DNA of 64,000 nucleotides from Streptomyces venezuelae (GTDB lineage Bacteria; Actinomycetota; Actinomycetes; Streptomycetales; Streptomycetaceae): NCBI RefSeq assembly GCF_008642275.1, contig NZ_CP029189.1, positions 2,154,001 to 2,218,000 of the forward strand, read 5' to 3'. Shown piece by piece: positions 9,972 to 18,101 of this stretch (position 1 is its first letter; each line of letters starts with the position of its first letter). The notes under the pieces were generated by a model. It saw only the letters and a program-made list of their open reading frames with translations, ran no database searches and was not told where the DNA came from. The position numbers and the translations under genes were made by a program.

Positions 9972-10742
9972 TCAGTAGTGCGTGCCGCCGTCGATGCGGA
10001 TCTCCGTACCCGTGATGAACGCACCGTCCTCGGAGCCCAGCATGGCGACGACGCCGGCGACGGTCTGCGGACCGGCGAAGCCCTGGCCGAGGGCCGGGGC
10101 CAGTTTGGCGAAGAGGGACCAGTCGGTGTCCTCGGGCAGGCCGGGGCCGGTGCCGGTGGTCATGCCGCTCTCGATGGAGCCGGGCGCGACGCTGACGAAG
10201 CGCAGGCCCTGCTTGCTGTACTCGGCGGCCAGCGCGTGGGTCATGGACTGGATGCCGCCCTTGCTGGCCGCGTAGGCGGACATGTAGGGGTGGGCGAAGG
10301 ACGCCGAGGTGGAGCTGAAGTTCACGACGACCGGCTGCTCGCCCGCGAGCAGCGCCGGGAGGGACTCGCGGATCATCAGGAAGGTACCGGTCAGGTTGAC
10401 CCCGATGACCTGGTTCCAGAGGTCGAGGGTGGTCTGGTGGGTGTGCGCGGAGCGCAGGATGCCGGCCGCGTTGACCAGTACGTCGATCCCGCCGAGGGCG
10501 GCGGCCGCGGCGGCCACGCCTTCCTTGACGGCGTTCTCGTCGGATATGTCGAGGGGCGCGGTGGTGAGCCGGTCCGCGTGGCCGGCGGCGGCGGCCCGCT
10601 CGGCGGTGGTCTTCAGGCCGGCCTCGTCGACGTCCACGGCGTGGACCCGGCCGCCTTCGGCGAGGATGCGGTGGACGGTGGCCCGGCCGATGCCGGAGCC
10701 ACCGCCGGTGATGAGGACGCGACGTCCTTCGTAACGGTTCAT
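9972..10742 (-). CDS. Short-chain dehydrogenase/reductase
   Basis: This is a classical SDR of 256 residues. It has an N-terminal Rossmann motif TGGGSGIG, a DVD motif after strand 2 (VHAVDVDEAG) suggesting NAD(H) preference, an NAAG motif, a catalytic Ser in FSSTSASF and the Tyr157-x3-Lys161 pair (YAASK). Its substrate cannot be deduced. It is divergent from a TetR regulator across an 86-bp gap that holds a palindrome, a typical arrangement for a repressor and the gene it controls. A longer upstream open frame exists but would run into the tetR gene. Confidence 0.9.
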   Translation of the reverse strand: MNRYEGRRVLITGGGSGIGRATVHRILAEGGRVHAVDVDEAGLKTTAERAAAAGHADRLTTAPLDISDENAVKEGVAAAAAALGGIDVLVNAAGILRSAHTHQTTLDLWNQVIGVNLTGTFLMIRESLPALLAGEQPVVVNFSSTSASFAHPYMSAYAASKGGIQSMTHALAAEYSKQGLRFVSVAPGSIESGMTTGTGPGLPEDTDWSLFAKLAPALGQGFAGPQTVAGVVAMLGSEDGAFITGTEIRIDGGTHY

Positions 10743-10762
10743 GGCGCGAGCGTACCCAAGTG

Positions 10763-10779
10763 ATGGCACGTTTTGCCAT
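10763..10779. promoter_or_regulatory. Palindrome in the SDR/TetR divergent region
   Basis: ATGGCA-CGTTT-TGCCAT is a perfect 6-bp inverted repeat lying 20 bases from the SDR start and 50 bases before the chosen tetR start. Its position and form fit a TetR operator; binding is inferred. Confidence 0.55.
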
Positions 10780-10828
10780 GACGACAAAGAACGTAATTGC
10801 CGGGATCGGCGAGGAGTACGCTTCACCC

Positions 10829-11485
10829 GTGAGATCCCCTCGTCCGTACGCTCCCCAGACCGGCCCCGGAGCCCAGTCGCTGACCGAGCGACGCAAGGCC
10901 GCCACCCAGCTCGACATCGCCCGCGCGGCCTGTGACCTGTTCGCCGAACACGGCCCCGACGGCACCACCGCGGAGGACATCGCCCACCGGGCGGGAGTGG
11001 CTCTGCGCACCTTCTACCGCTACTTCCGCAACAAGCAGGAGGCCGTGGCCCCGCTGCTGGCGGGCGGTGGCGACGCCTGGCGCGCCCTGCTCGCCGAGGA
11101 GGACCCCGGGACACCGCTGGGCGAGGCGCTGGAACGCGCGGTCACCCGGTCCCTGAGCGGGCAGCAGGCGGTCGAGGAGGGCCTGGAGGTGACCCGCGGC
11201 CTGCTGCGCGCGGCGGTGGACGACCAGGCCCTGCGCGCGGTCTGGTACCGCGTGAACCAGGATTCCGAGGAGCACCTGGTTCCGGTGATCTCCCGGCTGG
11301 TGGGTCCGGAGGCCGACCCGCTGGAGGTACGCCTGCTCGCGGCGGCGGCCACCGACGCGATCCGCGTCGCGCTGGAGCTGTGGTCGACGACGCAGGCCCC
11401 GGTCTCGGGCCCGGGATCCCCGGCGGAACTCGCGGTGCGCTGCCTGCGCGACCTGACAGGGGCGATGCCCCTGCTCCTCCGGTAG
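10829..11485 (+). CDS. TetR-family transcriptional regulator
   Basis: This 218-residue protein has a TetR HTH at about residues 20-68 (DIARAACDLFAEHGPDGTTAEDIAHRAGVALRTFYRYF, recognised in pieces) and a variable C-terminal ligand domain. GTG 10829 is chosen because GAGGAG lies 12 bases upstream and the HTH is at the usual distance. The longer frame from 10760 would start within the palindrome at 10763-10779. The regulator most likely represses itself and the divergent SDR gene. The stop codon lies in the loop of a strong terminator hairpin. Confidence 0.85.
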   Translation: MRSPRPYAPQTGPGAQSLTERRKAATQLDIARAACDLFAEHGPDGTTAEDIAHRAGVALRTFYRYFRNKQEAVAPLLAGGGDAWRALLAEEDPGTPLGEALERAVTRSLSGQQAVEEGLEVTRGLLRAAVDDQALRAVWYRVNQDSEEHLVPVISRLVGPEADPLEVRLLAAAATDAIRVALELWSTTQAPVSGPGSPAELAVRCLRDLTGAMPLLLR

Positions 11486-11502
11486 GGAGGAGCAGGGGCA
11501 TC
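11464..11502 (+). terminator. Hairpin overlapping the tetR stop codon
   Basis: A perfect 17-bp stem (11464-11480 with 11486-11502) encloses the 5-base loop GGTAG, which contains the TAG stop of the tetR gene. It may also act on the convergent exported-protein gene. Confidence 0.8.
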
Positions 11503-11528
11503 GACTCGGATCGGGACGGGTCCGGGTT

Positions 11529-11582
11529 CGCGGTCCTCGCGGGGTCCTCGCGGCACTCGCGGGGTCCTCGCGGTCGCGGTCC
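11529..11582. repeat. Short direct repeats of GGTCCTCGCGG
   Basis: GGTCCTCGCGG occurs three times (11532, 11543 and again near 11563) with degenerate CGCGG copies between. It lies in the convergent gap between the tetR gene and the Gly-rich gene. No function is evident. Confidence 0.5.
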
Positions 11583-11600
11583 TACGCGTCCGGGTGGGGC

Positions 11601-12191
11601 TCAGCCGCCACCCCAGCCGCCGCCACCGCCGCCCCCTCCGCCGCCGCCACCCCAGCTGCCGCCGCCGTCGCCGCCGTTGCCACCGCCGCCCCAGTTACCG
11701 CCGCCGTCGCCGCCGTTGCCACCGCCGCCACCCCAGTTGCCGCCGCCGTCGCCACCGCCGCCGCCCCAGTTACCGCCGCCGTCGCCGCCACGGCCGCCGT
11801 TCCAGTCACCGTTGCCGCCACGACCGTTGCCCCAGTCGTCGTGGTGGCCCCAGTCACCGTTGCCGCCGCGGCCGGAGTCGTTCCAGTTCGACCAGTCGGA
11901 GTTGCGCCAGTTCGCGTCGCGCCAGTTGTGGTTGTCGCGCCAGTTGTCGTTGTATCCGCCGACGCCGCCCCGGTCCCAGCACCAGCTGGGACGGTTGCGC
12001 CAGTCGTGGTTGCAGCAGGCGTCCCACCGGGCGTCGGAGCGGTTCGAGGGGTACCGCCAGCAGTCGTAGCCGCCGTTGCCGCCACCGCCGTTTCCGGTGA
12101 CGACGGAAGCCGAGGCGCTGGCGACGGGCAGCAGACCTATCGCGATTCCCGCGGCGCCCGCCATGGCTGCCGCAACGATCTTACGGCGCAT
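11601..12191 (-). CDS. Exported Gly/Trp/Asn-rich low-complexity protein
   Basis: This 196-residue protein starts MRRKIVAAAMAGAAG. It has a clear signal peptide ending near an Ala-Ser-Ala region (VASASAS), then a Cys-containing segment (WDACCNHDW and neighbours, five Cys). A Trp/Asn/Arg/Asp repeat region follows, and the last third is built from GGGNWGGGG units. The ATG at 12191 is chosen because CCTCC on the plus strand (a GGAGG site) lies 9 bases ahead; two in-frame ATGs upstream are too close to it. The mature protein would be flexible and aromatic, perhaps adhesive or wall-associated, but no family function is known to me. Confidence 0.75.
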   Translation of the reverse strand: MRRKIVAAAMAGAAGIAIGLLPVASASASVVTGNGGGGNGGYDCWRYPSNRSDARWDACCNHDWRNRPSWCWDRGGVGGYNDNWRDNHNWRDANWRNSDWSNWNDSGRGGNGDWGHHDDWGNGRGGNGDWNGGRGGDGGGNWGGGGGDGGGNWGGGGGNGGDGGGNWGGGGNGGDGGGSWGGGGGGGGGGGGWGGG

Positions 12192-12278
12192 TCTCATGCA
12201 CCTCCGCACATGTCTCGCTTATGAGGCTTTTAGGTCATTTCCACCCTCACTCGCCCATCCGGCCCTGTCAAAGCGGAA

Positions 12279-12318
12279 AGGCCCCCCGCCTCGCTCCGTG
12301 GAGCGTGGCGGGGGGCCT
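12279..12318 (-). terminator. Terminator downstream of glnA
   Basis: A 12-bp GC stem (AGGCCCCCCGCC with its complement) carries an inner CGCTCC/GGAGCG hairpin. It lies 15 bases past the glnA stop. Confidence 0.85.
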
Positions 12319-12332
12319 CCCATCAGGCATTT

Positions 12333-13742
12333 TTAGATGTCGAAGTACATCTCGAACTCGTGCGGGTGCGGGCGCAGGGCGATCGGGGCGATCTCGTGCG
12401 TGCGCTTGTAGTCGATCCAGGTCTCGATCAGGTCGGGGGTGAAGACACCGCCGGCCAGGAGGTACTCGTGGTCCGCCTCCAGGGCCTTGAGGACGTCCTC
12501 CAGGCTGGTCGGAACCTGCGGGACGCTCGCGTGCTCGTCGGGAGAGAGCTCGTAGAGGTCCTTGTCGATCGGCTCCATCGGCTCGATCTTGTTCTTGACG
12601 CCGTCGAGGCCCGCGAGCAGCAGCGCCGCGAAGGCGAGGTACGGGTTGGACGACGGGTCCGGGGCGCGGAACTCGACGCGCTTGGCCTTCGGGTTCGAGC
12701 CCGTGATCGGGATGCGCATGGCGGCGGAGCGGTTGCGCTGCGAGTACACCATGTTGACCGGCGCCTCGAAGCCCGGCACCAGACGGTGGTAGGAGTTCAC
12801 CGTCGGGTTGGTGAACGCCAGCAGCGACGGGGCGTGCTTGAGGATGCCGCCGATGTAGTAGCGGGCGGTGTCCGAGAGGCCCGCGTAGCCGGCCTCGTCG
12901 TAGAACAGCGGGTCGCCGTTCGCCCACAGCGACTGGTGCACGTGCATGCCCGAGCCGTTGTCGCCGAAGATCGGCTTCGGCATGAAGGTCGCGGTCTTGC
13001 CGTTGCGCCAGGCGACGTTCTTCACGATGTACTTGAAGAGCATCAGGTCGTCGGCCGCGGCGAGCAGCGTGTTGAACTTGTAGTTGATCTCGGCCTGGCC
13101 GCCGGTGCCGACCTCGTGGTGCTGGCGCTCGACCTGGAGGCCCTGGGCGTCCAGTTCGAGGGAGATCTCGGCGCGCAGGTCGGCGAAGTGGTCGACCGGG
13201 GCTACGGGGAAGTAACCACCCTTGTAGCGGACCTTGTAACCACGGTTGTTCTCCTCGGAGCCGGTGTTCCAGGCGCCGGCCTCGGAGTCGATGTGGTAGA
13301 AGCCCTCGTTCGCGGAGGTCGCGAAGCGCACGCTGTCGAACACGTAGAACTCGGCCTCGGGGCCGAAGTACGCGGTGTCGGCGATGCCGGTGGAGGCGAG
13401 GTACGCCTCGGCCTTCTTCGCGATGTTGCGCGGGTCGCGGCTGTAGGCCTCACCCGTGATCGGGTCGTGGATGAAGAAGTTGATGTTGAGCGTCTTGTCC
13501 TTGCGGAACGGGTCCAGACGCGCGGTGGTGATGTCGGCACGCAGCGCCATGTCGGACTCGTGGATCGCCTGGAAGCCGCGGATCGAGGATCCGTCGAAGG
13601 CGAGCTCCTCCGCCGGGTCGAACGCTCGCGCCGGGATGGTGAAGTGCTGCATCACACCAGGCAGGTCGCAGAAGCGGACGTCGACGAACTTGACGTCGTT
13701 CTCCTCGATGTACTGCTTCACTTCGTCGGCGTTCTTGAACAT
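12333..13742 (-). CDS. glnA: Glutamine synthetase type I
   Basis: GlnA makes glutamine from glutamate, ammonia and ATP and is the main high-affinity ammonium-assimilating enzyme. The 469-residue protein starts [20 protein letters not shown]. It has the beta-Grasp signature region (FDGSSIRGF), the metal/ATP motifs ([10 protein letters not shown], and [10 protein letters not shown]) and the adenylylation site Tyr397 in [11 protein letters not shown]. This is a GSI-beta enzyme, so its activity should be tuned by a GlnE-type adenylyltransferase. The ATG has a strong AGGAGG site. Upstream lie tandem GlnR boxes. The gene is divergent from the RDD gene and ends in a strong terminator. Confidence 0.97.
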   Translation of the reverse strand: MFKNADEVKQYIEENDVKFVDVRFCDLPGVMQHFTIPARAFDPAEELAFDGSSIRGFQAIHESDMALRADITTARLDPFRKDKTLNINFFIHDPITGEAYSRDPRNIAKKAEAYLASTGIADTAYFGPEAEFYVFDSVRFATSANEGFYHIDSEAGAWNTGSEENNRGYKVRYKGGYFPVAPVDHFADLRAEISLELDAQGLQVERQHHEVGTGGQAEINYKFNTLLAAADDLMLFKYIVKNVAWRNGKTATFMPKPIFGDNGSGMHVHQSLWANGDPLFYDEAGYAGLSDTARYYIGGILKHAPSLLAFTNPTVNSYHRLVPGFEAPVNMVYSQRNRSAAMRIPITGSNPKAKRVEFRAPDPSSNPYLAFAALLLAGLDGVKNKIEPMEPIDKDLYELSPDEHASVPQVPTSLEDVLKALEADHEYLLAGGVFTPDLIETWIDYKRTHEIAPIALRPHPHEFEMYFDI

Positions 13743-13841
13743 CCAACTCCTCCTACTCCCGGCCCCGGGGCAGGGTCGGGCTTTATAGCTCGTGGCGCGT
13801 CAGTGCGGTGCCGCACGCTGACCCGACCATAAGCAGACGGG

Positions 13842-13879
13842 ATTTCCCAAGCATGACCCATTTGTTTCGCACAAGTTAA
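13842..13879 (-). promoter_or_regulatory. Tandem GlnR boxes upstream of glnA
   Basis: On the minus strand the region reads TTAAC-N6-GAAAC-N6-GTCAT-N6-GAAAT, which is the a-b-a-b arrangement of 5-mers with 6-base spacers described for streptomycete GlnR. A TATGGT -10 lies at 13831-13826, so the boxes sit at and upstream of the -35, as expected for an activator of glnA. Confidence 0.8.
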
Positions 13880-13915
13880 CCAGGGTCCGGCCGGAGGGCC
13901 TCGCGGCGCCACGGG

Positions 13916-13927
13916 TACCGTGTTCGG
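13916..13927 (+). promoter_or_regulatory. Leaderless promoter of the RDD gene
   Basis: TACCGT (13916-13921) ends 6 bases before the GTG start at 13928, and no ribosome site is present, which indicates a leaderless mRNA. Confidence 0.55.
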
Positions 13928-14395
13928 GTGGACAACAGACAGGCAATCGGATCCTGGCTCTCCGGCCCCCGCGCGGCCGCCGAGGAGATGGGTGTCGACT
14001 TCGGCTATCCGGGTCAGCGGCTCGGTCTGCCCCAGCAGGGGCCCGGCTCCGTGGCGCGCTTCGGGCGTCGGCTCGGCGCCGTCGCCATCGACTGGATCGG
14101 CTGCCAGCTGATTGCCTACGGGCTGATCACCGGCGGCGACCTGGCCGCGGCGGGCAACTGGACCCTCGGGCTCTTCGTGGCCCTCACCATCCTGACGGTC
14201 GGCACCGTGGGCTTCACCCCCGGCAAGCGGATCCTGGGCCTCCGGGTGATGTCGGAGTCCGGTGGCCGCCTCGGCGCCGTCCGGGTGGTCCTGCGCACGC
14301 TGCTGCTGGCCCTCGTCATCCCGGCGCTGATCTGGGACCGCGACGGCCGCGGCCTGCACGACCGGCTGGCCCGCGCCGTCCAGGTCCGCATCTAG
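13928..14395 (+). CDS. RDD-family membrane protein
   Basis: This 155-residue protein contains the RDD domain: ARFGRRLGAVAIDWIG begins the domain, and three hydrophobic segments follow (about 52-70, 77-95 and 123-138). The RDD family is of unclear function, with transport suggested. The C-terminal DRDGRGLHDRLARAVQV is typical of the actinobacterial members that sit next to glnA. The gene is divergent from glnA, starts with GTG directly after a -10-like element, and converges on the DUF4191 gene across a strong terminator. Confidence 0.9.
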   Translation: MDNRQAIGSWLSGPRAAAEEMGVDFGYPGQRLGLPQQGPGSVARFGRRLGAVAIDWIGCQLIAYGLITGGDLAAAGNWTLGLFVALTILTVGTVGFTPGKRILGLRVMSESGGRLGAVRVVLRTLLLALVIPALIWDRDGRGLHDRLARAVQVRI

Positions 14396-14467
14396 GACCG
14401 CCGGGCCGGGCAGGCCCCCGGGGACGGCCCAGGGACCGCCCGGGACCGCACCGCGGACCACGCGCAC

Positions 14468-14517
14468 GACACAGGGGTGCCCCCCGAGCCCGCAGGCTCG
14501 GGGGGCACCCCTGTGTC
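14468..14517. terminator. Bidirectional terminator between the RDD and DUF4191 genes
   Basis: A perfect 23-bp stem has a CGCA tetraloop and is flanked on the right by an A-rich tract. It lies between two convergent genes, so it can stop both. Confidence 0.9.
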
Positions 14518-14541
14518 GTATACGAAAATCAGGTGACCCGC

Positions 14542-15240
14542 TCAGCGCATCTTTCCGCCGCGCGGCATCTTCATGCCCTTCGGCATGGGGCCCTTCGGCA
14601 GCGGCATGTTGCTCATGAGATCACCCATGGCGCGCAGCTTGTCGTTGACCTCGGTGATCTGCGGTCCGGCCAGCACCCGCGGCAGCTTGAGCAGGGTGGT
14701 GCGCACCTTCTTGAGCGGCACCTCGCCCTCGCCCGTACCCACGATGAAGTCGTGCACCGGCACGTCCGGCATGATCCGGGCCAGCTTCTTCTTCTCGTTC
14801 GCGAGCAGCGGCTTCACCCGGTTCGGGTTGCCCTCGGCGATCAGTACGACGCCGGCCTTGCCGACGGCCCGGTGGACGATGTCCTGCTGGCGGGTCATCG
14901 CGATGGCGGGGGTGGTCGTCCAGCCCCGTCCCACGTTGTCCAGCACGGCCGCGGCCGCTCCCGGCTGTCCTTCCATCTGCCCGAAGGCGGCTCGCTCGGC
15001 CCGACGCCCGAAGACGATCGCCATCGCGAGGAACGCCACCAGGAATCCCAGGACGCCCAGGTAGATCTCGTGCTCGACCAGGAAGCCGATCGCGAGAAAG
15101 ACACCGAAAACGACGATGCCCACGCCGGCGACGATCAGACCGACCTTCGGGTCCGCCTTGCGCGTCATCTTGTACGTCAGGGCGATCTGCTTCAGTCGCC
15201 CGGGGTTCGCAGCAGTCTCTGCGTTTGACTTCCTCGCCAT
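14542..15240 (-). CDS. DUF4191 membrane protein
   Basis: This 232-residue protein starts MARKSNAETAANPGRLKQIALTYKMTRKADPKV. Two adjacent membrane helices follow (about 33-53 and 57-77), then a soluble domain and a Met/Gly/Lys-rich tail (PKGPMPKGMKMPRGGKMR). This matches DUF4191, a family restricted to Actinobacteria and usually found near lipA and glnA. The function is unknown. ATG 15240 is preferred to the open-frame extension because the conserved N-terminus begins there. Confidence 0.9.
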   Translation of the reverse strand: MARKSNAETAANPGRLKQIALTYKMTRKADPKVGLIVAGVGIVVFGVFLAIGFLVEHEIYLGVLGFLVAFLAMAIVFGRRAERAAFGQMEGQPGAAAAVLDNVGRGWTTTPAIAMTRQQDIVHRAVGKAGVVLIAEGNPNRVKPLLANEKKKLARIMPDVPVHDFIVGTGEGEVPLKKVRTTLLKLPRVLAGPQITEVNDKLRAMGDLMSNMPLPKGPMPKGMKMPRGGKMR

Positions 15241-15250
15241 ACAGCGAAGT

Positions 15251-15448
15251 TTACGTGGCCTGCGGGGTTCGGGTAGCCGCGGCCTCAAGTACGTGTTCGG
15301 TTTCGACCCGGTCCTTGGCCCTCTTGCGGTCCTCCAGGACCGCCGTCCAGGCGTTGCGGCGGGCCCCGCTCATCAGCAGGGACTCGACGCCCCGGAAGGC
15401 GTCGGAGAGGGTCGGGATGGCAATGGCGCGTACGTGCGCGGCCTGCAT
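15251..15448 (-). CDS. Small conserved hypothetical protein
   Basis: This 65-residue protein (MQAAHVRAIAIPTLSDAFRG, then GARRNAWTAVLEDRKRAKDRVE) is helical and rich in Arg and Ala, with no signal or membrane segment. The ATG at 15448 has AAGGGA 8 bases upstream; a GTG at 15466 is an alternative. It lies 10 bases upstream of the DUF4191 start, between lipA and DUF4191 on the same strand, so cotranscription is likely. I recognise it as a common streptomycete neighbour of lipA but know no function. Confidence 0.65.
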   Translation of the reverse strand: MQAAHVRAIAIPTLSDAFRGVESLLMSGARRNAWTAVLEDRKRAKDRVETEHVLEAAATRTPQAT

Positions 15449-15670
15449 GGTGTCGATCCCTTTCACGATGCCCGCCCCGGCGGGAGGCGAGCGGTGTGTG
15501 CGGTGCGTGGACCAAGCGTCACTGACTGGTGTTACCAGGGCGTGACCGGTCGGTCAAATGTGATGGACACGTTGCAAACACTGACGCGGCCCGCCGGACT
15601 CCTCCTCTGGAAAGAGCCTAGGGGCCGCGTCGATGCGGTGTTACCCACTAGTAACGCTTTGTGCGCGACT

Positions 15671-16618
15671 TCACACGCTCGCGCGCTTCTCCATCGCCTG
15701 CTGGTAGAGACGACCCGCGCGGTACGAGGACCGGACCAGGGGGCCGGACATCACACCGGAGAAGCCGATCTCCTCGGCCTCCTTCGCCAGCTCGACGAAC
15801 TCGGCCGGCTTCACCCAGCGCTCGACGGGGTGGTGCCGCGGCGAGGGCCGCAGGTACTGGGTGATGGTGATGAGCTCGCAGCCGGCCTCGTGCAGCTCCT
15901 TCAGAGCCTGCGAGACCTCCTCGCGCTCCTCGCCCATGCCGAGGATCAGGTTCGACTTGGTCACCAGGCCGTAGGCACGGGCCTGCCGGATCACGTCCAG
16001 CGAGCGCTCGTAGCGGAAGCCGGGGCGGATCCGCTTGAAGATCCGGGGCACGGTCTCGACGTTGTGCGCGAAGACCTCGGGGCGGGAGGCGAAGACCTCC
16101 TCCAGCAGCTCCGGGACCGCGTTGAAGTCGGGGGCCAGCAGCTCGACCTTGGTGTGGCCGCTCTCGCGGCCCGCCGTCTGCTGGTGGATCTGGCGCACGG
16201 TCTCCGCGTACAGCCAGGCGCCGCCGTCGGCCAGGTCGTCGCGCGCGACGCCCGTGATGGTGGCGTAGTTCAGGTCCATCGTGACCACGGACTCGCCGAC
16301 GCGCCGCGGCTCGTCCCGGTCCAGCGCCTCGGGCTTGCCCGTGTCGATCTGGCAGAAGTCACAGCGCCGGGTGCACTGGTCACCTCCGATGAGGAAGGTG
16401 GCCTCGCGGTCCTCCCAGCATTCGTAGATGTTCGGACAGCCGGCTTCCTGGCACACCGTGTGCAGTCCTTCGCCCTTCACCAGGGCCTGCATCTTGGTGT
16501 ACTCGGGGCCCATCTTCGCCCGGGTCTTGATCCACTCGGGCTTGCGCTCGATGGGGGTCTGGGCGTTACGGACCTCCAGGCGCAGCATCTTGCGTCCGTC
16601 GGGTGCGACTGCGGACAC
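15671..16618 (-). CDS. lipA: Lipoyl synthase (radical SAM)
   Basis: LipA inserts two sulfur atoms into protein-bound octanoyl groups, forming the lipoyl cofactor of E2 and GcvH. From GTG 16618 the protein has 315 residues. It shows both cluster motifs: the auxiliary C-x4-C-x5-C ([12 protein letters not shown]) and the radical SAM C-x3-C-x2-C (CTRRCDFC). The C-terminal RSSYRAGR is a conserved family tail. The longer frame from 16678 is rejected because AGGGA lies about 8 bases before GTG 16618 and the residues after it ([17 protein letters not shown]) are the family N-terminus. It follows lipB by 109 bases on the same strand and would mature the SucB protein encoded near 4-5 kb. Confidence 0.96.
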   Translation of the reverse strand: MSAVAPDGRKMLRLEVRNAQTPIERKPEWIKTRAKMGPEYTKMQALVKGEGLHTVCQEAGCPNIYECWEDREATFLIGGDQCTRRCDFCQIDTGKPEALDRDEPRRVGESVVTMDLNYATITGVARDDLADGGAWLYAETVRQIHQQTAGRESGHTKVELLAPDFNAVPELLEEVFASRPEVFAHNVETVPRIFKRIRPGFRYERSLDVIRQARAYGLVTKSNLILGMGEEREEVSQALKELHEAGCELITITQYLRPSPRHHPVERWVKPAEFVELAKEAEEIGFSGVMSGPLVRSSYRAGRLYQQAMEKRASV

Positions 16619-16727
16619 GACCGGCTCCCTGTGACTTCGATTGTTCGGGCGCCCACCAGGGTACGCCCGTAATTTCATACGCTCTTACGTCGGCCAACCT
16701 GCGGGTGGCCGGTCTCATTCCCGGGGA

Positions 16728-17528
16728 CTAGGAGCCCGCCGCGGCCGCTGTCTCCCGGGGCCTCGGCTCCGCGTGCTCCAGTACGTCCCTCAGGTGCCGT
16801 TCGGCCACCGGGAGCACCTCGGCGATGGTGACCTCACGGCCCAGTTCGTACGAGAGCGAGGTCACACCGGCGTCCCGGATCCCGCAGGGGATGATCCGGT
16901 CGAACCAGGTGCTGTCCGGGTTCACGTTGATCGCGAAGCCGTGCATCGTGACGCCCTTGGCGACGCGGATGCCTATGGCGGCGAGCTTGCGGTCCTCGCG
17001 GCGCTGGCCGGCGTTGGACGGGGCGTACTCGGGGCCGTTCAGCCGGGCGTCGAACTCCTCGTCGTGCAGCCGGGGGTCGAACTCCAGCGAGAGGCCGCCG
17101 ATCTTCGGGCGCTCCTCGACGGGGTCGCCCAGGACCCAGACGCCGGAGCGGCCCTCGACCCGGGTGGTCTCCAGGCCGAACTCGGCGGCGGTCCGGATCA
17201 GGGCCTCTTCGAGGCGGCGGACGTGTGCGACGACGTCCACCGGGCGGGGCAGCTTCATGATCGGGTAGCCGACGAGCTGGCCCGGGCCGTGCCAGGTGAT
17301 CTTGCCGCCGCGGTCCACGTCGACGACGGGGGTGCCGTCGAGCGGGCGCTCGCTGGGGTCCGTGCGCCGGCCCGCCGTGTAGACCGGCAGGTGCTCCACC
17401 AGCAGGCAGGTGTCCTCGATCTCGTCCGCGAAGCGGGCCGCGTGCACCCTGCGCTGCTCTTCCCAGGCCCGGGTGTACTCGACGGATTCCGGCCCGAAGC
17501 CCAGATGGACAAACCCAAGCTCAGCCAC
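16728..17528 (-). CDS. lipB: Octanoyltransferase
   Basis: LipB moves octanoate from acyl carrier protein to the lipoyl domains, the step before LipA. The 266-residue protein has the family motif [17 protein letters not shown] and the Lys/Cys catalytic pair at Lys181 ([10 protein letters not shown]) and Cys215 ([12 protein letters not shown]), spaced as in known LipB enzymes. The GTG start at 17528 is used. It is the promoter-proximal gene of the lipB-lipA pair. Confidence 0.95.
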   Translation of the reverse strand: MAELGFVHLGFGPESVEYTRAWEEQRRVHAARFADEIEDTCLLVEHLPVYTAGRRTDPSERPLDGTPVVDVDRGGKITWHGPGQLVGYPIMKLPRPVDVVAHVRRLEEALIRTAAEFGLETTRVEGRSGVWVLGDPVEERPKIGGLSLEFDPRLHDEEFDARLNGPEYAPSNAGQRREDRKLAAIGIRVAKGVTMHGFAINVNPDSTWFDRIIPCGIRDAGVTSLSYELGREVTIAEVLPVAERHLRDVLEHAEPRPRETAAAAGS

Positions 17529-17604
17529 GGCAGCGCCTCCTCGTTGAACCTGCTGTGTGCACGTACCTCACCGGCCAAGGGTACGGCGACCCGTGCGAGC
17601 CCCT

Positions 17605-17913
17605 TCAGTGCCCCGGTCCGGGCTCCGGTCCGGGCTGCGGTCCGGGCTCCGGTCCGCGCCCCGGCGGCTGCTTCGGCCGGCGCCGTGCCCGCGCCGGCCG
17701 GTCCGGGTCCTCGTCCGCGCGCGGCAGCCGCCGGTGGCCCTCCGAGTGGTCGTTGACCCAGCCGCACACCCCGCACGCGTACCGGCCGTCGAGCCCCGCG
17801 ATGTACGTGCCGCAGCGCCGGCACTCCGCCTCGGTCAGCTCGGGCGGGGGCAGCGGGGCGGTGGGGTCGGACCGCTCCCCGGGGAGGTCCGGACCGTGGG
17901 GCCGAGGGGTCAT
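17605..17913 (-). CDS. Small zinc-ribbon protein with Pro-Gly-rich tail
   Basis: This 102-residue protein has two CxxC knuckles (Cys31/Cys34 and Cys47/Cys50) that form a likely zinc ribbon. A basic stretch (ARARRRPKQ) and a C-terminal PGPEPGPQ-type repeat follow, encoded by four 12-base repeats at 17615-17662. No family function is recognised. It sits upstream of lipB on the same strand. The ATG at 17913 is the only good start. Confidence 0.65.
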   Translation of the reverse strand: MTPRPHGPDLPGERSDPTAPLPPPELTEAECRRCGTYIAGLDGRYACGVCGWVNDHSEGHRRLPRADEDPDRPARARRRPKQPPGRGPEPGPQPGPEPGPGH

Positions 17914-18101
17914 GGGCCGCAGCGTACGCGGGCGGAGGCGCCGGTGGCGGAATGAGCCGGTCCGTAAAGGACCCTACGCATTCTGCACACGATCGGATGA
18001 ATGTGGGGCAGAGAGGGCGGTGTCGGCGAAGTTCGCCGCTACATTCACGCCGTTCACAGGGCCGGGACCCCGGTCCGTCACGTACGGAAACCGTGGAGCC
18101 G

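Noticed and set aside
11380..12069. Pro-rich open frame on the plus strand over the Gly-rich gene
   Set aside because: It is the complement of the GGG/GGC repeats, while the minus strand has a signal peptide and a GGAGG site.
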